From the NCBI GenBank assembly GCA_002368175.1, contig AP018172.1, positions 3,532,001 through 3,596,000 of the forward strand: DNA of 64,000 bases. Reading direction: 5' to 3'. The stretch comes from Calothrix sp. NIES-2098. Lineage in GTDB: Bacteria; Cyanobacteriota; Cyanobacteriia; Cyanobacteriales; Nostocaceae. Below the pieces are notes generated by a model. The model had not been told where the DNA came from. It searched no databases and saw only the letters and a program-made list of their open reading frames with translations. The position numbers and the translations under genes are program-made. Below, in pieces: positions 46,316 through 54,557 of the stretch. Position 1 is the first letter of the stretch, and every line of letters starts with the position of its first letter.

Positions 46316-47335
46316 ATGCCTAGTACCACCTGGAATCGTCATCACATTCTTTCCCTTACTGACTTCTCTAGCGTTGAATACGATGCAGTTTTGCAGACTG
46401 CTGCTAGTTTCCAAGAGGTACTATCACGACGGACGAAGAAAGTACCAACTTTGCAGGGACAGGTAGTGGCGAATTTATTCTTTGAACCTTCTACTCGCAC
46501 TCGCAGTAGTTTTGAAATCGCTGCCAAACGTCTCAGCGCAGATACGCTGAACTTCGCCGCCGCTACTTCTTCGATGACAAAGGGAGAGACAATTCTTGAT
46601 ACGGCGAAGACTTATTTGGCGATGGGAACTGATATTATGGTAATTCGCCATCGCGAGGCAGGAGTACCAAATGCGATCGCTCAAGAAATGGATCGTTTGG
46701 GTGTAAAAGTCAGCGTGCTAAATGCTGGCGATGGTCAACACGAGCATCCGTCCCAAGCACTACTAGACTTATTTACTATCTGTAGTCTCATCGATCCTGC
46801 TAATCCCCGCATCGAACTTTTAAAGGGGAAAAAGATTGCCATTGTTGGGGATATACTTCATTCTCGCGTAGCGCGATCGAATATTTGGAGTTTAACTGCA
46901 AGCGGTGCAGAAGTACATTTAGCAGCACCACCAACTCTTTTACCAAAGTTATTTGCTGAGTATTTATTGGCAGAAGCAGAGGAAACAGAAACAATTACTC
47001 CCGATAAACGCCAATTATTTTTACATTGGCAACTTGAACCAGCTTTGCGCGATGCTGATTTTGTTATGACTTTGCGCTTGCAGAAAGAACGCATGACTGC
47101 GCATTTACTGCCAAGTTTACGAGAATATCATCAATTATTTGGGATTACACGCGATAAGCTGCAACTTTGTAAGCCTAATGTTAAAGTTTTGCATCCCGGC
47201 CCGGTCAATCGCGGTGTAGAAATTAGCTCAGACTTAATGGACGATCCAGAATTTAGTCTCATTCAAGCACAAGTTACTAGTGGTGTCGCCGTGCGAATGG
47301 CGTTGCTGTATCTCATTGGTAGTGGCAAGGTTTAA
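46316..47335 (+). CDS. pyrB: Aspartate carbamoyltransferase catalytic subunit
   Basis: A 339-residue enzyme forming N-carbamoyl-aspartate in pyrimidine synthesis. I choose the ATG at 46316 because the protein then begins MPSTTWNRHHILSL, a normal cyanobacterial start; an in-frame codon at 46283 would add 11 unrelated residues. The carbamoyl-phosphate site FFEPSTRTRSSFE, the loop region SSMTKGETILDT, RHREAG, GDGQHEHPSQALLD and HPGPVNRG are all present. No regulatory PyrI subunit gene is adjacent. Confidence 0.93.
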   Translation: MPSTTWNRHHILSLTDFSSVEYDAVLQTAASFQEVLSRRTKKVPTLQGQVVANLFFEPSTRTRSSFEIAAKRLSADTLNFAAATSSMTKGETILDTAKTYLAMGTDIMVIRHREAGVPNAIAQEMDRLGVKVSVLNAGDGQHEHPSQALLDLFTICSLIDPANPRIELLKGKKIAIVGDILHSRVARSNIWSLTASGAEVHLAAPPTLLPKLFAEYLLAEAEETETITPDKRQLFLHWQLEPALRDADFVMTLRLQKERMTAHLLPSLREYHQLFGITRDKLQLCKPNVKVLHPGPVNRGVEISSDLMDDPEFSLIQAQVTSGVAVRMALLYLIGSGKV

Positions 47336-47651
47336 CATTTCCACAGACAAAGCATCTTATTTAAACTCATCAGGGTAATCTATAAAATTCACAATCTACT
47401 GTTCATCATGTCCCTGACGTCAAGACTTGGGGACGCGGAGAGTTTTGACAATCGGCAATTAGACACAATTGATATCAGACGATACCAACTTGCAATCAAA
47501 GATAGCATCTGTCATTGCGACCGGAACGGAGTGAAGGGAAGCAATCTCATTAATTCTGCTGCACTACAACAGACTGCAACTTAGTATGAGACAATTTTCT
47601 GCTGTTTCATCTTGTTGTTGACAAAATACTTATTTCGATTATTCTAGAAAT
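47336..47651. other. Intergenic region with REP-like element
   Basis: Holds a short imperfect palindromic element (47511-47549, annotated separately). No gene was seen. It should contain the promoter of the ArsR-Clp_N gene. Confidence 0.45.
47511..47549. repeat. REP-like dispersed palindromic repeat
   Basis: GTCATTGCGA...GGAAGCAATCTC with ATTGC/GCAAT arms around a segment reading GGAACGGAGTGAAGG. Elements with this GTCATTGCGA...GCAATC plan are dispersed in many bacterial genomes, including cyanobacteria. Only this copy was noticed in the window. Confidence 0.5.
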
Positions 47652-48515
47652 ATGACACTTAATAATGAAGACACAGCTCGCTATGCAGATATCTTTGCTG
47701 CATTGGGTTCAGAGCCACGTCTAGAAATCATGAGGCTGTTGTTTGCGGCTTATCCCGATGGCATAACTGTAGGCGATATTCAAGAAAAGCTAAAAATTCC
47801 GAACTCGACTTTATCACACCATTTAGAAAAGCTGCGGATAGAGGGTTTAGTTAATAGCCGCAAAGACAAGCAATTTTTGTGGTACTCAGCAAACGCTGAG
47901 ACGATGGAAGATTTGCTGTCTTTTTTATCCACAGGAAGAACAAAACGCGATCGCATTTTTGAACCAATCGACAACATATCCAAACAGGAAGGGTTTATGT
48001 TTGAAAGGTTTTTTGAATCTATTTTTGACAAGCTATTTGGGTTGAAATTTGGCAGATTCCACCTCAAAGGCTTTGAAAGATTTACCCAAAAAGCGATAAC
48101 AGCTATTTCTATTGCTCAAAGTGAATCTCGCCGCTTGGGACATAAATATGTTGGCACAGAACAGATTTTGCTAGGACTGGTTGGTGAAGGTAGCGGCTTT
48201 GCGGCACAATTTCTGAATTCTGTGGGGGTAAACTTAGAAAATGCTCAAATTGAAGTAGAAAAAATTATTGGTAGAGGTAAGGGATTGACACCAGTTGATA
48301 TTCCCTATACACCCAGAGCCAAGCAAGTGTTAGAACTAACAGTAGAAGAATCCCGGAAGCTTGGTGTCAATTATATTGGTACAGAACATATTCTCTTAGG
48401 TCTGCTGAAAGAAGGAGAAGGAGACAGAGAACGGGGAGTAGGAATTAAAGTTTTACAGAATTTAGGAGTAGACCTAGTTTCGTTGGAACAAAGAGTACGT
48501 AGAGCTTTGACTTAA
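47652..48515 (+). CDS. ArsR-type HTH fused to Clp N-terminal domain
   Basis: A 287-residue fusion. Residues 8-95 are an ArsR/SmtB winged helix (FAALGSEPRLEIMRLL; NSTLSHHLEKLRIEGLV; wing RKDKQFLWYSA) without the ELCVCD-type metal motif. After a linker (96-140), residues 142-287 form the double Clp repeat of ClpC/ClpA N-domains, with RLGHKYVGTEQILLGL at 161-176 and KLGVNYIGTEHILLGLL at 236-252. In Clp proteins this domain binds adaptors and marked substrates such as phospho-arginine proteins. No AAA domain is present, so it cannot unfold protein itself. A regulator that senses or recruits the Clp machinery is a reasonable inference. Confidence 0.8.
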   Translation: MTLNNEDTARYADIFAALGSEPRLEIMRLLFAAYPDGITVGDIQEKLKIPNSTLSHHLEKLRIEGLVNSRKDKQFLWYSANAETMEDLLSFLSTGRTKRDRIFEPIDNISKQEGFMFERFFESIFDKLFGLKFGRFHLKGFERFTQKAITAISIAQSESRRLGHKYVGTEQILLGLVGEGSGFAAQFLNSVGVNLENAQIEVEKIIGRGKGLTPVDIPYTPRAKQVLELTVEESRKLGVNYIGTEHILLGLLKEGEGDRERGVGIKVLQNLGVDLVSLEQRVRRALT

Positions 48516-48938
48516 AATTTGAATTAAATAACTAGGATTTGTGATTAGCGATCGCATCCTCATTACTGCCTGCGATCGCCTTTAGTTATCTTGCCATCAT
48601 GCCCAAGATAATTTATATGAGCTTCATATAAGCTGAAGAGATAGAGCGATCGCTTAAACCTTAAGGCTTAATGTTGTAATCTTAAGGGTTAATGTTTAAG
48701 CCTTAAGGCTTAATGTTGTAATCTCAAGGGTTAATGTTCAAGCCTTAAGGCTTAATGTTGTAATCTTAAGGGTCAATGTTCAAGCTGTAAGGCTTAATGT
48801 TGTAATGTTGATGACCAAAGTTTGTTGGAGAGTGCAATCCTCGCTGTATATGCCAAGCTTTACTTAGGCGATGCCTAAAACAAGCTACGCCTACGCTATC
48901 TGTCAAAGTTAGCGATCCCACTTTCCAAGTGTTACACT
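48516..48938. other. Intergenic region with tandem repeats
   Basis: Between the ArsR-Clp_N gene and the convergent caspase gene. It holds HIP1 sites, an 8-bp hairpin TTATATGA/TCATATAA (48613-48631), and the 42-bp tandem repeats annotated separately. No gene was seen. Confidence 0.5.
48656..48810. repeat. 42-bp tandem repeat with internal palindrome, 3 full copies plus a partial
   Basis: Copies at 48656-48697, 48698-48739 and 48740-48781, each exactly 42 bp and differing at only a few positions, then a decaying copy to about 48810. Each unit contains a palindrome AAGCCTTAAGGCTT (first copy AAACCTTAAGGCTT) and CTTAAGGGTTAATGTT. The perfect abutting units without spacers exclude CRISPR. 42 bp is four helical turns, so the palindromes face the same side of the DNA. 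Confidence 0.9.
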
Positions 48939-50519
48939 TTACAAGTCTCGATGCGAGAAAAGAGAACTAAACACCTCTCCCCGGACAAACTCCACAAGAA
49001 CCCCACTGATCGGAACTCGGCGAACAGCAAAAATCTCAGGGAGGTGTCCCTTAGGAGCATTAGTATTAAAAGTGACTTGATTGTAATCAATCCAGTTACT
49101 TTGCACTCTCCATCCTACGCGATCGCCAAATTTATTCCAAGTTTCTTCGTCATACTTACCGTCTGGCTTACCGCCAATGCTCAAGTAAATTTCTTTTTGA
49201 ACGCTGAAGCCAAAGCGTCCATTGCTATATTTGACCCATAGGCGGTCAATTGTGCGGAAATCAGTAGAGGGAAAGTTTAACAGTTCATCATTTCTAATGT
49301 AGTCATTTTTCTGACGCCCTACCGCTTGCAGCATTACCATGTATGTTTCATAATCAGCATCTTTCCAGTTCTCTGCTGCTAGCAAGTCGCGCAGTTTGCT
49401 ATAGTCTACACCTTTCTCTGAACTGAGAGCATATTCCTCTCTAGACAGTAGTGAAATAACTTGCGCCTCAATGTTCGCAGTATCCTCATCTCTGAGTTGC
49501 AAAAGTTGCTGTAACCGCTTCAATTCTTCCCTTGTATTCTGACTCAGAATTCTTTCATACTCAACCGCCTCAATTAGCGCTTCTTCGTATTCCTTTAGAT
49601 TTGCTTGATACTTGCGGTAAGGTTCTAAAACTTCGTTTTCAATTTGGGTTGCTACCCCATCTGGCAAATCCAATTCATTCTGACGACGCTTGAGAATGCG
49701 GCGACCGATAACCGAAACCTTACCATCTCTTACACAGCGCCCTACTTCCTTACGGTACTCTAATTGCGGATCGTCTACAGGAGCTTTTGCTAATTTAATT
49801 TTAAAGCCTTCCCTCACAGCATAAATTTCTGGCTTCATTGCTGGCGCTTCTTCCTGCACCTTTTTTCGGGCATATTCATGCAGTTCATCTACAGAAATCA
49901 TGCCATCGTTATCGGTGTCAGCTGCGCCTTTCTCAATTCCTTCTACAATATAGCGGGTGTAAACTGATAAATCTGCCCCTTCTAGTTCAAAAGAATACTG
50001 AGTAGACGTAGAAGAAGTCAGTACCGCCCGTCCTTCTCCTCCCAGCTGATTCTTGATATCTACGCTGTTATCATCTTTCGCCTTCATCCCTTCGGCAAAA
50101 GCACCGCTAAAGCAACAGTCAAGAATAATTACCTGTCGCCGGGAACGGCTATTTTCCATCATCCCATGTATCAGGCTGGTAGCAGTGGCGGTAGTTTTAA
50201 TCAGTTCGCCTTTCAGATTCTTACGGGTTTGGCTAGTTGCTAAATATAGTCTGCCACTATCATCTTTAATCCCGTGCCCAGAAAAATACAACAGCACTAG
50301 GTCATCTTTTTGACGACCAGAAAACAAAGTTTCTATTGCTTCTTCCATTAACTGGCGTGGGGGATTTTGCAGCACTGTAATATCAGCATCAGCAAAATCA
50401 CCCATATCTGAGTGCTGTAATACTCGCTGCATTGCTTTTACATCTTGCACAGCGCCAGGTAAAGCATTTAACCCTGGTTGATACTCACTAATTCCAATTA
50501 GCAATGCTAGCTTTGCCAT
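48939..50519 (-). CDS. Caspase-like protease fused to EF-hand loop and GUN4 domain
   Basis: A 526-residue protein. Caspase/metacaspase p20 domain at about 1-250: MAKLALLIGISEY, catalytic His in YFSGHG (H82) and Cys in LDCCFSG (C136, aligned with the usual D-x-C-x-S-G). Residues 201-212 (DTDNDGMISVDE) form a perfect 12-residue EF-hand loop, suggesting calcium control. A charged helical linker (about 255-365) leads to a GUN4 domain at about 370-510, with TIDRLWVKYSNGRFGFSVQK and GHLP. GUN4 binds tetrapyrrole precursors and activates Mg-chelatase; here it may act as a sensor. An EACC1-like gene ends 8 bp upstream, so both are co-transcribed. Confidence 0.88.
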   Translation of the reverse strand: MAKLALLIGISEYQPGLNALPGAVQDVKAMQRVLQHSDMGDFADADITVLQNPPRQLMEEAIETLFSGRQKDDLVLLYFSGHGIKDDSGRLYLATSQTRKNLKGELIKTTATATSLIHGMMENSRSRRQVIILDCCFSGAFAEGMKAKDDNSVDIKNQLGGEGRAVLTSSTSTQYSFELEGADLSVYTRYIVEGIEKGAADTDNDGMISVDELHEYARKKVQEEAPAMKPEIYAVREGFKIKLAKAPVDDPQLEYRKEVGRCVRDGKVSVIGRRILKRRQNELDLPDGVATQIENEVLEPYRKYQANLKEYEEALIEAVEYERILSQNTREELKRLQQLLQLRDEDTANIEAQVISLLSREEYALSSEKGVDYSKLRDLLAAENWKDADYETYMVMLQAVGRQKNDYIRNDELLNFPSTDFRTIDRLWVKYSNGRFGFSVQKEIYLSIGGKPDGKYDEETWNKFGDRVGWRVQSNWIDYNQVTFNTNAPKGHLPEIFAVRRVPISGVLVEFVRGEVFSSLFSHRDL

Positions 50520-50527
50520 GTATCTAT

Positions 50528-50920
50528 CTAGACTTTTGTAATCTCTTGTATAGCATTAACTGCTGCTTCTAATTCTTTGCGACTGCTAGCTTTCACCTTA
50601 ACTTTTTTGCTTTCTCCGCCTTGTTTGGTTAATTCTAATTCTATTTCAATGGGTTTGTTACTTAAGCGATCGCTAAGAAAAGCCCAAACTTGCTTGACAC
50701 TTTCAGACTTCACAATAGCCATTATTTGACCGACAACATAGCCTGTAATTGACTTGCTTCCCACGGGTGGGTTGAGTTCAGCTACTCGGTTAACTTCTTC
50801 TACCTCATTGAGTTCTTTCATCTGAGTTAGAAGTCTTTCGGCTTCTTCGTCTTTTTCTTCTTCATCTAAGTCTTGGTCAATAAAGGTAATAGTGAGTTTA
50901 ATATCTGATGTGTCTGCCAT
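50528..50920 (-). CDS. EACC1-like component of a caspase conflict system
   Basis: A 130-residue protein. An N-terminal strand (IKLTITFID), an acidic helix with LLTQMKELNEVEEV, the turn LNPPVGSKS, a hydrophobic segment GYVVGQIMAIV, a helix SVKQVWAFLSDRL, and a final beta-helix unit (IEIELELTKQGGESKKVKVKAS). This order and the PPxGSK turn resemble effector-associated constant component 1 (EACC1), a small domain reported next to caspases and effector-associated domains in bacterial conflict systems. It lies 8 bp before the caspase-GUN4 gene on the same strand, which supports the assignment. Biochemical role unknown; an adaptor or inhibitor of the protease is likely. Confidence 0.6.
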   Translation of the reverse strand: MADTSDIKLTITFIDQDLDEEEKDEEAERLLTQMKELNEVEEVNRVAELNPPVGSKSITGYVVGQIMAIVKSESVKQVWAFLSDRLSNKPIEIELELTKQGGESKKVKVKASSRKELEAAVNAIQEITKV

Positions 50921-51102
50921 AGTGGAAAGTTGGTAATTTATAATACTGGAATTTGCTTAAGCTCAGTTTACTGTAAATAAATCAAGAGCAAGGTTGATAA
51001 TTACGTAAATTTGCGAGTTTTTAGTGATAATTTAGCTTGGAAGGCAAGAAGTTGCTGCTACACGGGCAAAGCCCGTCTGCATGGATTTTATACAAATTAA
51101 TC

Positions 51103-51139
51103 AAAACTGCTCTTGACGGACACTCGCCAAGAGCAGCTT
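51103..51139 (-). terminator. Terminator of phoD
   Basis: CTGCTCTTG (51107-51115) and CAAGAGCAG (51128-51136). On the minus strand the hairpin runs into TTTTGATTAA. It lies about 50 bp beyond the phoD stop. Its arms match those of the terminator at 53119-53159. Confidence 0.75.
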
Positions 51140-51184
51140 TAATTCATATCAAAAGTCGCTAAAATCCCAAATCAAAGCAATTAC

Positions 51185-52780
51185 TTAGATGCGCTGTACT
51201 CCCGGACGACCATCTTCAACTATGAATGAGGCCGGGTTACTAATCGTACCAGTTGCAGTTGTGACGTTTGATACTGCCAAATAGTCTGTCCTCCAAGTGG
51301 TGGGAGTTACAGTACAACGGAGATAGCCGCGGCGATTGTTATAGAACTTAATGTGTGGGTTATCAGCGTTGTTGATGTAGCTGGGAATAGTGTCGTTTCC
51401 ATCTCCTCCAGAGCTAATTGAAGTACCAACGAATTCACTGCCAACTGTAGCGGAGTTTGGATCGTTAAAGTTAGCTTTTAAATTCATTGCCCAACTATTA
51501 TGAACATCCCCTGTTAAAACTACAGGATTAGATGGTTTGCGCTGTTCCAAGAAACGCATTAAGCGATCGCGCGAAGCCACATATCCATCCCACTTATCCA
51601 TGCTGTAGGTACTGCCTTCTCCCGCTGTTCTGTCAATTTGAGCCACTATCACCTGTTGAGCCAGAACATTCCATTTAGCAGGAGATTTATCTAAACCTTT
51701 GTATAACCATTCCTCTTGAGCTTTCCCGGTAATAGTTGCATTTGGGTCAAGATTTGCTGGGCAACGCTCTTTAGTACCATCATCACAGGGTTGATCGGTA
51801 CGATATTGACGAGTATCTAAAACATGGAATGTCGCCAGCTTACCATAGTTTAATCGACGGTAAAGTTGCATATCCGGGCCTGCTGGTCGCGAGAAAGGAC
51901 GCAGTGGCATATGTTCGTAGTAAACCTGATAAGCAATTGCTCGCCGTTTTAAAAATACTGCTGGATCTTGATCTGGTTCGTTATCAACTTCTGAGATGTA
52001 GTTGGCATAGTTATTTTCTACTTCATGGTCATCCCAGGTGACAATCCAAGGAAAGGCTGCATGAGCCGCTTGAAGATTGGCGTCACTTTTGTAGAGGGCG
52101 TGACGGTTGCGGTAATCTTCTAATGTGAAAATTTCTGAACTATTATGCTGTCTGGGAATAGTAGCACTGATAGGACTGATTCCTCCCTCATAAATGTAGT
52201 CACCAACATGAACTACTAAGTCGAGGTCATCCTGAGCCATGTATTTGTAAGCAGTATAGTATCCCTGCTGATAGTTTTGGCAGTTTGCTAAGGCAAACTT
52301 TAATTTATTCGAGTAGCTACGCAGTGATGGAGTAGTACGAGTCCGACCCACTGGGCTAGCGTAGTTACCTACATTAAAGCGATACCAATACCAAGTATCA
52401 GGTGATAGCCCTTCAACTACAACCCGAACTGAATGAGCCAGTTCTGGAGTTGCAAACTCGGTGCCTCTGGCAACAATCCGCCGCATATTAGAATCAGTTG
52501 ACACTTCCCAGCGAATTGGCACATTCAAAGGTGGCATTCCACCGCCATTTAAAGGTTCGGGCGCTAGACGAGTCCATAGAACTACACTGGTGTCATAAGG
52601 ATCGCCTGATGCCACTCCCAGCTTAAAAGGATAATCAGAAAATCTGCCGTTGGCGATCGCGCGTTGATGCGGAAATTGACTAGCGATCGCCAAACCAGTA
52701 AATACTCCTGCTCCCACGATCAGGTTGCGTCGCTTGATCGGATAGTGCAGCAAACGCTCAAAATTCTCGTACTTGAACAT
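51185..52780 (-). CDS. phoD: PhoD-type alkaline phosphatase, Tat-exported
   Basis: A 531-residue phosphodiesterase/phosphomonoesterase. The twin-arginine signal KRRNLIVGAGVFTG (R17-R18) predicts folded export to the periplasm. A beta-sandwich N-terminal domain (about 50-155, with FKLGVASGDPYDTSVVLWTR) precedes the metallophosphatase core: HVGDYIYEGG, TWDDHEVENNY, LDTRQYR and VVLTGDVHNSW supply the metal-binding Asp, His and Asn residues expected for a Ca/Fe PhoD centre. It should release phosphate from organic phosphoesters during phosphate starvation. Two CTTACCT-like elements at 11-bp spacing upstream may be a partial Pho box. Confidence 0.9.
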   Translation of the reverse strand: MFKYENFERLLHYPIKRRNLIVGAGVFTGLAIASQFPHQRAIANGRFSDYPFKLGVASGDPYDTSVVLWTRLAPEPLNGGGMPPLNVPIRWEVSTDSNMRRIVARGTEFATPELAHSVRVVVEGLSPDTWYWYRFNVGNYASPVGRTRTTPSLRSYSNKLKFALANCQNYQQGYYTAYKYMAQDDLDLVVHVGDYIYEGGISPISATIPRQHNSSEIFTLEDYRNRHALYKSDANLQAAHAAFPWIVTWDDHEVENNYANYISEVDNEPDQDPAVFLKRRAIAYQVYYEHMPLRPFSRPAGPDMQLYRRLNYGKLATFHVLDTRQYRTDQPCDDGTKERCPANLDPNATITGKAQEEWLYKGLDKSPAKWNVLAQQVIVAQIDRTAGEGSTYSMDKWDGYVASRDRLMRFLEQRKPSNPVVLTGDVHNSWAMNLKANFNDPNSATVGSEFVGTSISSGGDGNDTIPSYINNADNPHIKFYNNRRGYLRCTVTPTTWRTDYLAVSNVTTATGTISNPASFIVEDGRPGVQRI

Positions 52781-52842
52781 CCTTATTTATCCCTGACTAT
52801 GTAAGTGAATCAAATCAGAGAAATATATGACACCACAAAAAC

Positions 52843-52860
52843 AGGGTAATTATAGGTAAG
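52843..52860 (-). promoter_or_regulatory. Possible partial Pho box upstream of phoD
   Basis: On the minus strand CTTACCT (52860-52854) and TTACCCT (52849-52843) repeat with an 11-bp period, 63-80 bp before the phoD start. Cyanobacterial PhoB boxes are direct CTTAACCT-like repeats with 11-bp period, usually three or more; only two degenerate copies are visible. Confidence 0.25.
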
Positions 52861-53117
52861 CCCTATCAATAATACCCTTGTTAAATCAAACGTTCACAGT
52901 CTGATTTATCTTTATTAAATTGTGTCACGTATTACTTTGATGCCCAAAAATTACTGGCAAGATATTAATTCTGCACAAAGGAAGAGTTAATATCAACTTA
53001 ATTTTCGTATATTACAAGGTTATGCTGAATAACAAACTAAGTTGAGAAATAAGCCACAAACACGCTTGAGTGAAAGCTTGATTAATTATTTATCTATTTA
53101 ATTTGCTATTAATTAAT

Positions 53118-53159
53118 AAAAAACTGCTCTTGGCAGGTGTGGAGTCAAGAGCAGTTTTT
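53118..53159. terminator. Strong symmetric terminator
   Basis: AAAAACTGCTCTTG (53119-53132) and CAAGAGCAGTTTTT (53146-53159) form a perfect 14-bp stem with A-run and T-run on either side, so it can work in both directions. It ends the small minus-strand gene at 53201. Confidence 0.85.
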
Positions 53160-53200
53160 CATGATTATGCTTGGCGATCGATGATACCCAAGGTATAAAT

Positions 53201-53524
53201 TTAGGCATCTTCCATTTCAAATTGCGCCACTGTAACCGCGTTAAAAGCAAAAGCAAACACTAATGGCATAGGGCACTTAAACAAAACTGTAGACAATACA
53301 GCTACAACTGTGCCCATAACTGCTGACATCGACCACAATCTCTCTTCAACGGTTAGTCCTTTTTCAGCTTTAATCAATCTCAGTACGTGAGATGGAATTG
53401 GTTCAGGCATTACACCGCCTGGAGGAAAAGCCCAGTAATTATTGCGCCGTTCGACAAATAAATCTGTCCAACCATTTTCTAGGCACCATGCCTCAATCCA
53501 TTCAATAGCGTAATGATTCATCAT
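53201..53524 (-). CDS. Small membrane protein, unknown
   Basis: A 107-residue protein, start at the first of two adjacent ATGs (53524 or 53521). The N-terminal 60 residues are soluble and aromatic-rich (IEWIEAWCLENGWTDLFVERRNNYWAFPPGGVMPEPIP). The C-terminal part has two hydrophobic helices (MSAVMGTVVAVLSTVLF and PLVFAFAFNAVTVAQF). It looks like the small conserved hypothetical proteins found across cyanobacteria. A strong terminator lies 42 bp beyond the stop. No function can be assigned. Confidence 0.65.
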   Translation of the reverse strand: MMNHYAIEWIEAWCLENGWTDLFVERRNNYWAFPPGGVMPEPIPSHVLRLIKAEKGLTVEERLWSMSAVMGTVVAVLSTVLFKCPMPLVFAFAFNAVTVAQFEMEDA

Positions 53525-54089
53525 CGGGTTGCTAGTGTAACTTGTTGAATTTGTGTAGATCTCTGAATATAAATACTTACGAAAGTCGATGCTATAAACT
53601 TAAGGATGATTCTTCACTTAAATAAAGCTCGCTCAAGAATTTGAACTCATATATAAATACATTCAAATAAACATTTAAACGATGCTCAACTTAATTACAA
53701 GACTAACAGCCGATTGAGTCCGGTTAAATCGAAATACAATAAACTTAACCAGAAACAAAGTAGGTAAACTAATGTAAATAAATCGCTGGATAGAGGCTGA
53801 AATCTAAAATAGACCTAAAAAAATATATATTCTAAAAAAACTATTTTTTAAGTCAAGAATTGTAAAGAATAGAGTCGCGATCGCTGACGATAAAATCAAG
53901 AACTGTCTCTGACAAAGACTTTTACAGTATGCAGTGATCTGCTTTAGGGCGTATTTTAGCGATCGCTCCAGTTTGTAACGAAAGATTAAGCGATCGCTTG
54001 TTAATATTTCTTGATTTTGTTGCCGTTTTGAAAAATTATCGATCTAGTAGATAGGAAGCGATCGCCTAGCAAGCACTAGCCGAGAATTT
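53525..54089. other. Intergenic region with clustered HIP1 sites
   Basis: About 565 bp. The right half carries at least three GCGATCGC-type sites between 53880 and 54065. No gene, strong hairpin or promoter was identified. The end of the Hsp70 operon borders it on the right; no clear terminator for that operon was seen. Confidence 0.45.
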
Positions 54090-54557
54090 TTATTGAGGTT
54101 TAGATGTAATTACTTCTGTTGGGCGGAGAATCTTTTCTCCTAAACGAAATCCCTGACGAACGACTTTAGTAATTGTTTGGTCTGCTACGTCGGTTCGGAC
54201 TTCTCGATCGACTACTCGACACAAGTTGAAATCTGGTTGGCTATCTTGTAATTCTATAGATACAACTTGGCGCTTCTTTAGTATATTTAAAAACTTACGC
54301 TGTACTGCTCCTACCGATCTAGGTAAGCGTTGGAGAATATCTTGGTTAGTCTCAGGATTTTTATCGAGATATTCCAGCAAAGCTTCCAAAGCATCAGCAA
54401 CTTCCAAAAGTTCTAAGAATAAATCTTCAGCATTGGCTGTGACTTGAGTTTGTTGTTCTCGCAACGACTGCTGTAGTAAAACATTGTCTTTTTGGAGGTG
54501 ACTAAATTTTTGGATGAGCAAGTCGCGGTTCTCTTGGCTCAGAATAGAATCAGACAT
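54090..54557 (-). CDS. GrpE-family nucleotide exchange factor, operon paralogue
   Basis: A 155-residue GrpE-like protein. A long N-terminal coiled coil (about 5-60, LLIQKFSHLQKDNVLLQQSL), helices with LFLELLEVADALEALLEYL, and a C-terminal beta domain ending VVRQGFRLGEKILRPTEV, the segment that contacts the Hsp70 nucleotide-binding domain. It is the last gene of the accessory Hsp70 operon and its start overlaps the J-like gene by 8 bp. It is shorter than typical cyanobacterial GrpE, whose N-terminus is longer. It probably serves the operon's own Hsp70. Confidence 0.8.
   Translation of the reverse strand: MSDSILSQENRDLLIQKFSHLQKDNVLLQQSLREQQTQVTANAEDLFLELLEVADALEALLEYLDKNPETNQDILQRLPRSVGAVQRKFLNILKKRQVVSIELQDSQPDFNLCRVVDREVRTDVADQTITKVVRQGFRLGEKILRPTEVITSKPQ

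Larger units (their letters stand above)
52781..53200. other. Intergenic region: phoD promoter side and shared terminator
   Basis: Holds the possible Pho box (52843-52860) and the hairpin terminator at 53119-53159. The rest is AT-rich with no gene. Confidence 0.45.

Noticed and set aside
48656..48810. Tandem repeat considered as a CRISPR array
   Set aside because: The units abut exactly at 42 bp with no spacers, and no cas genes are near.
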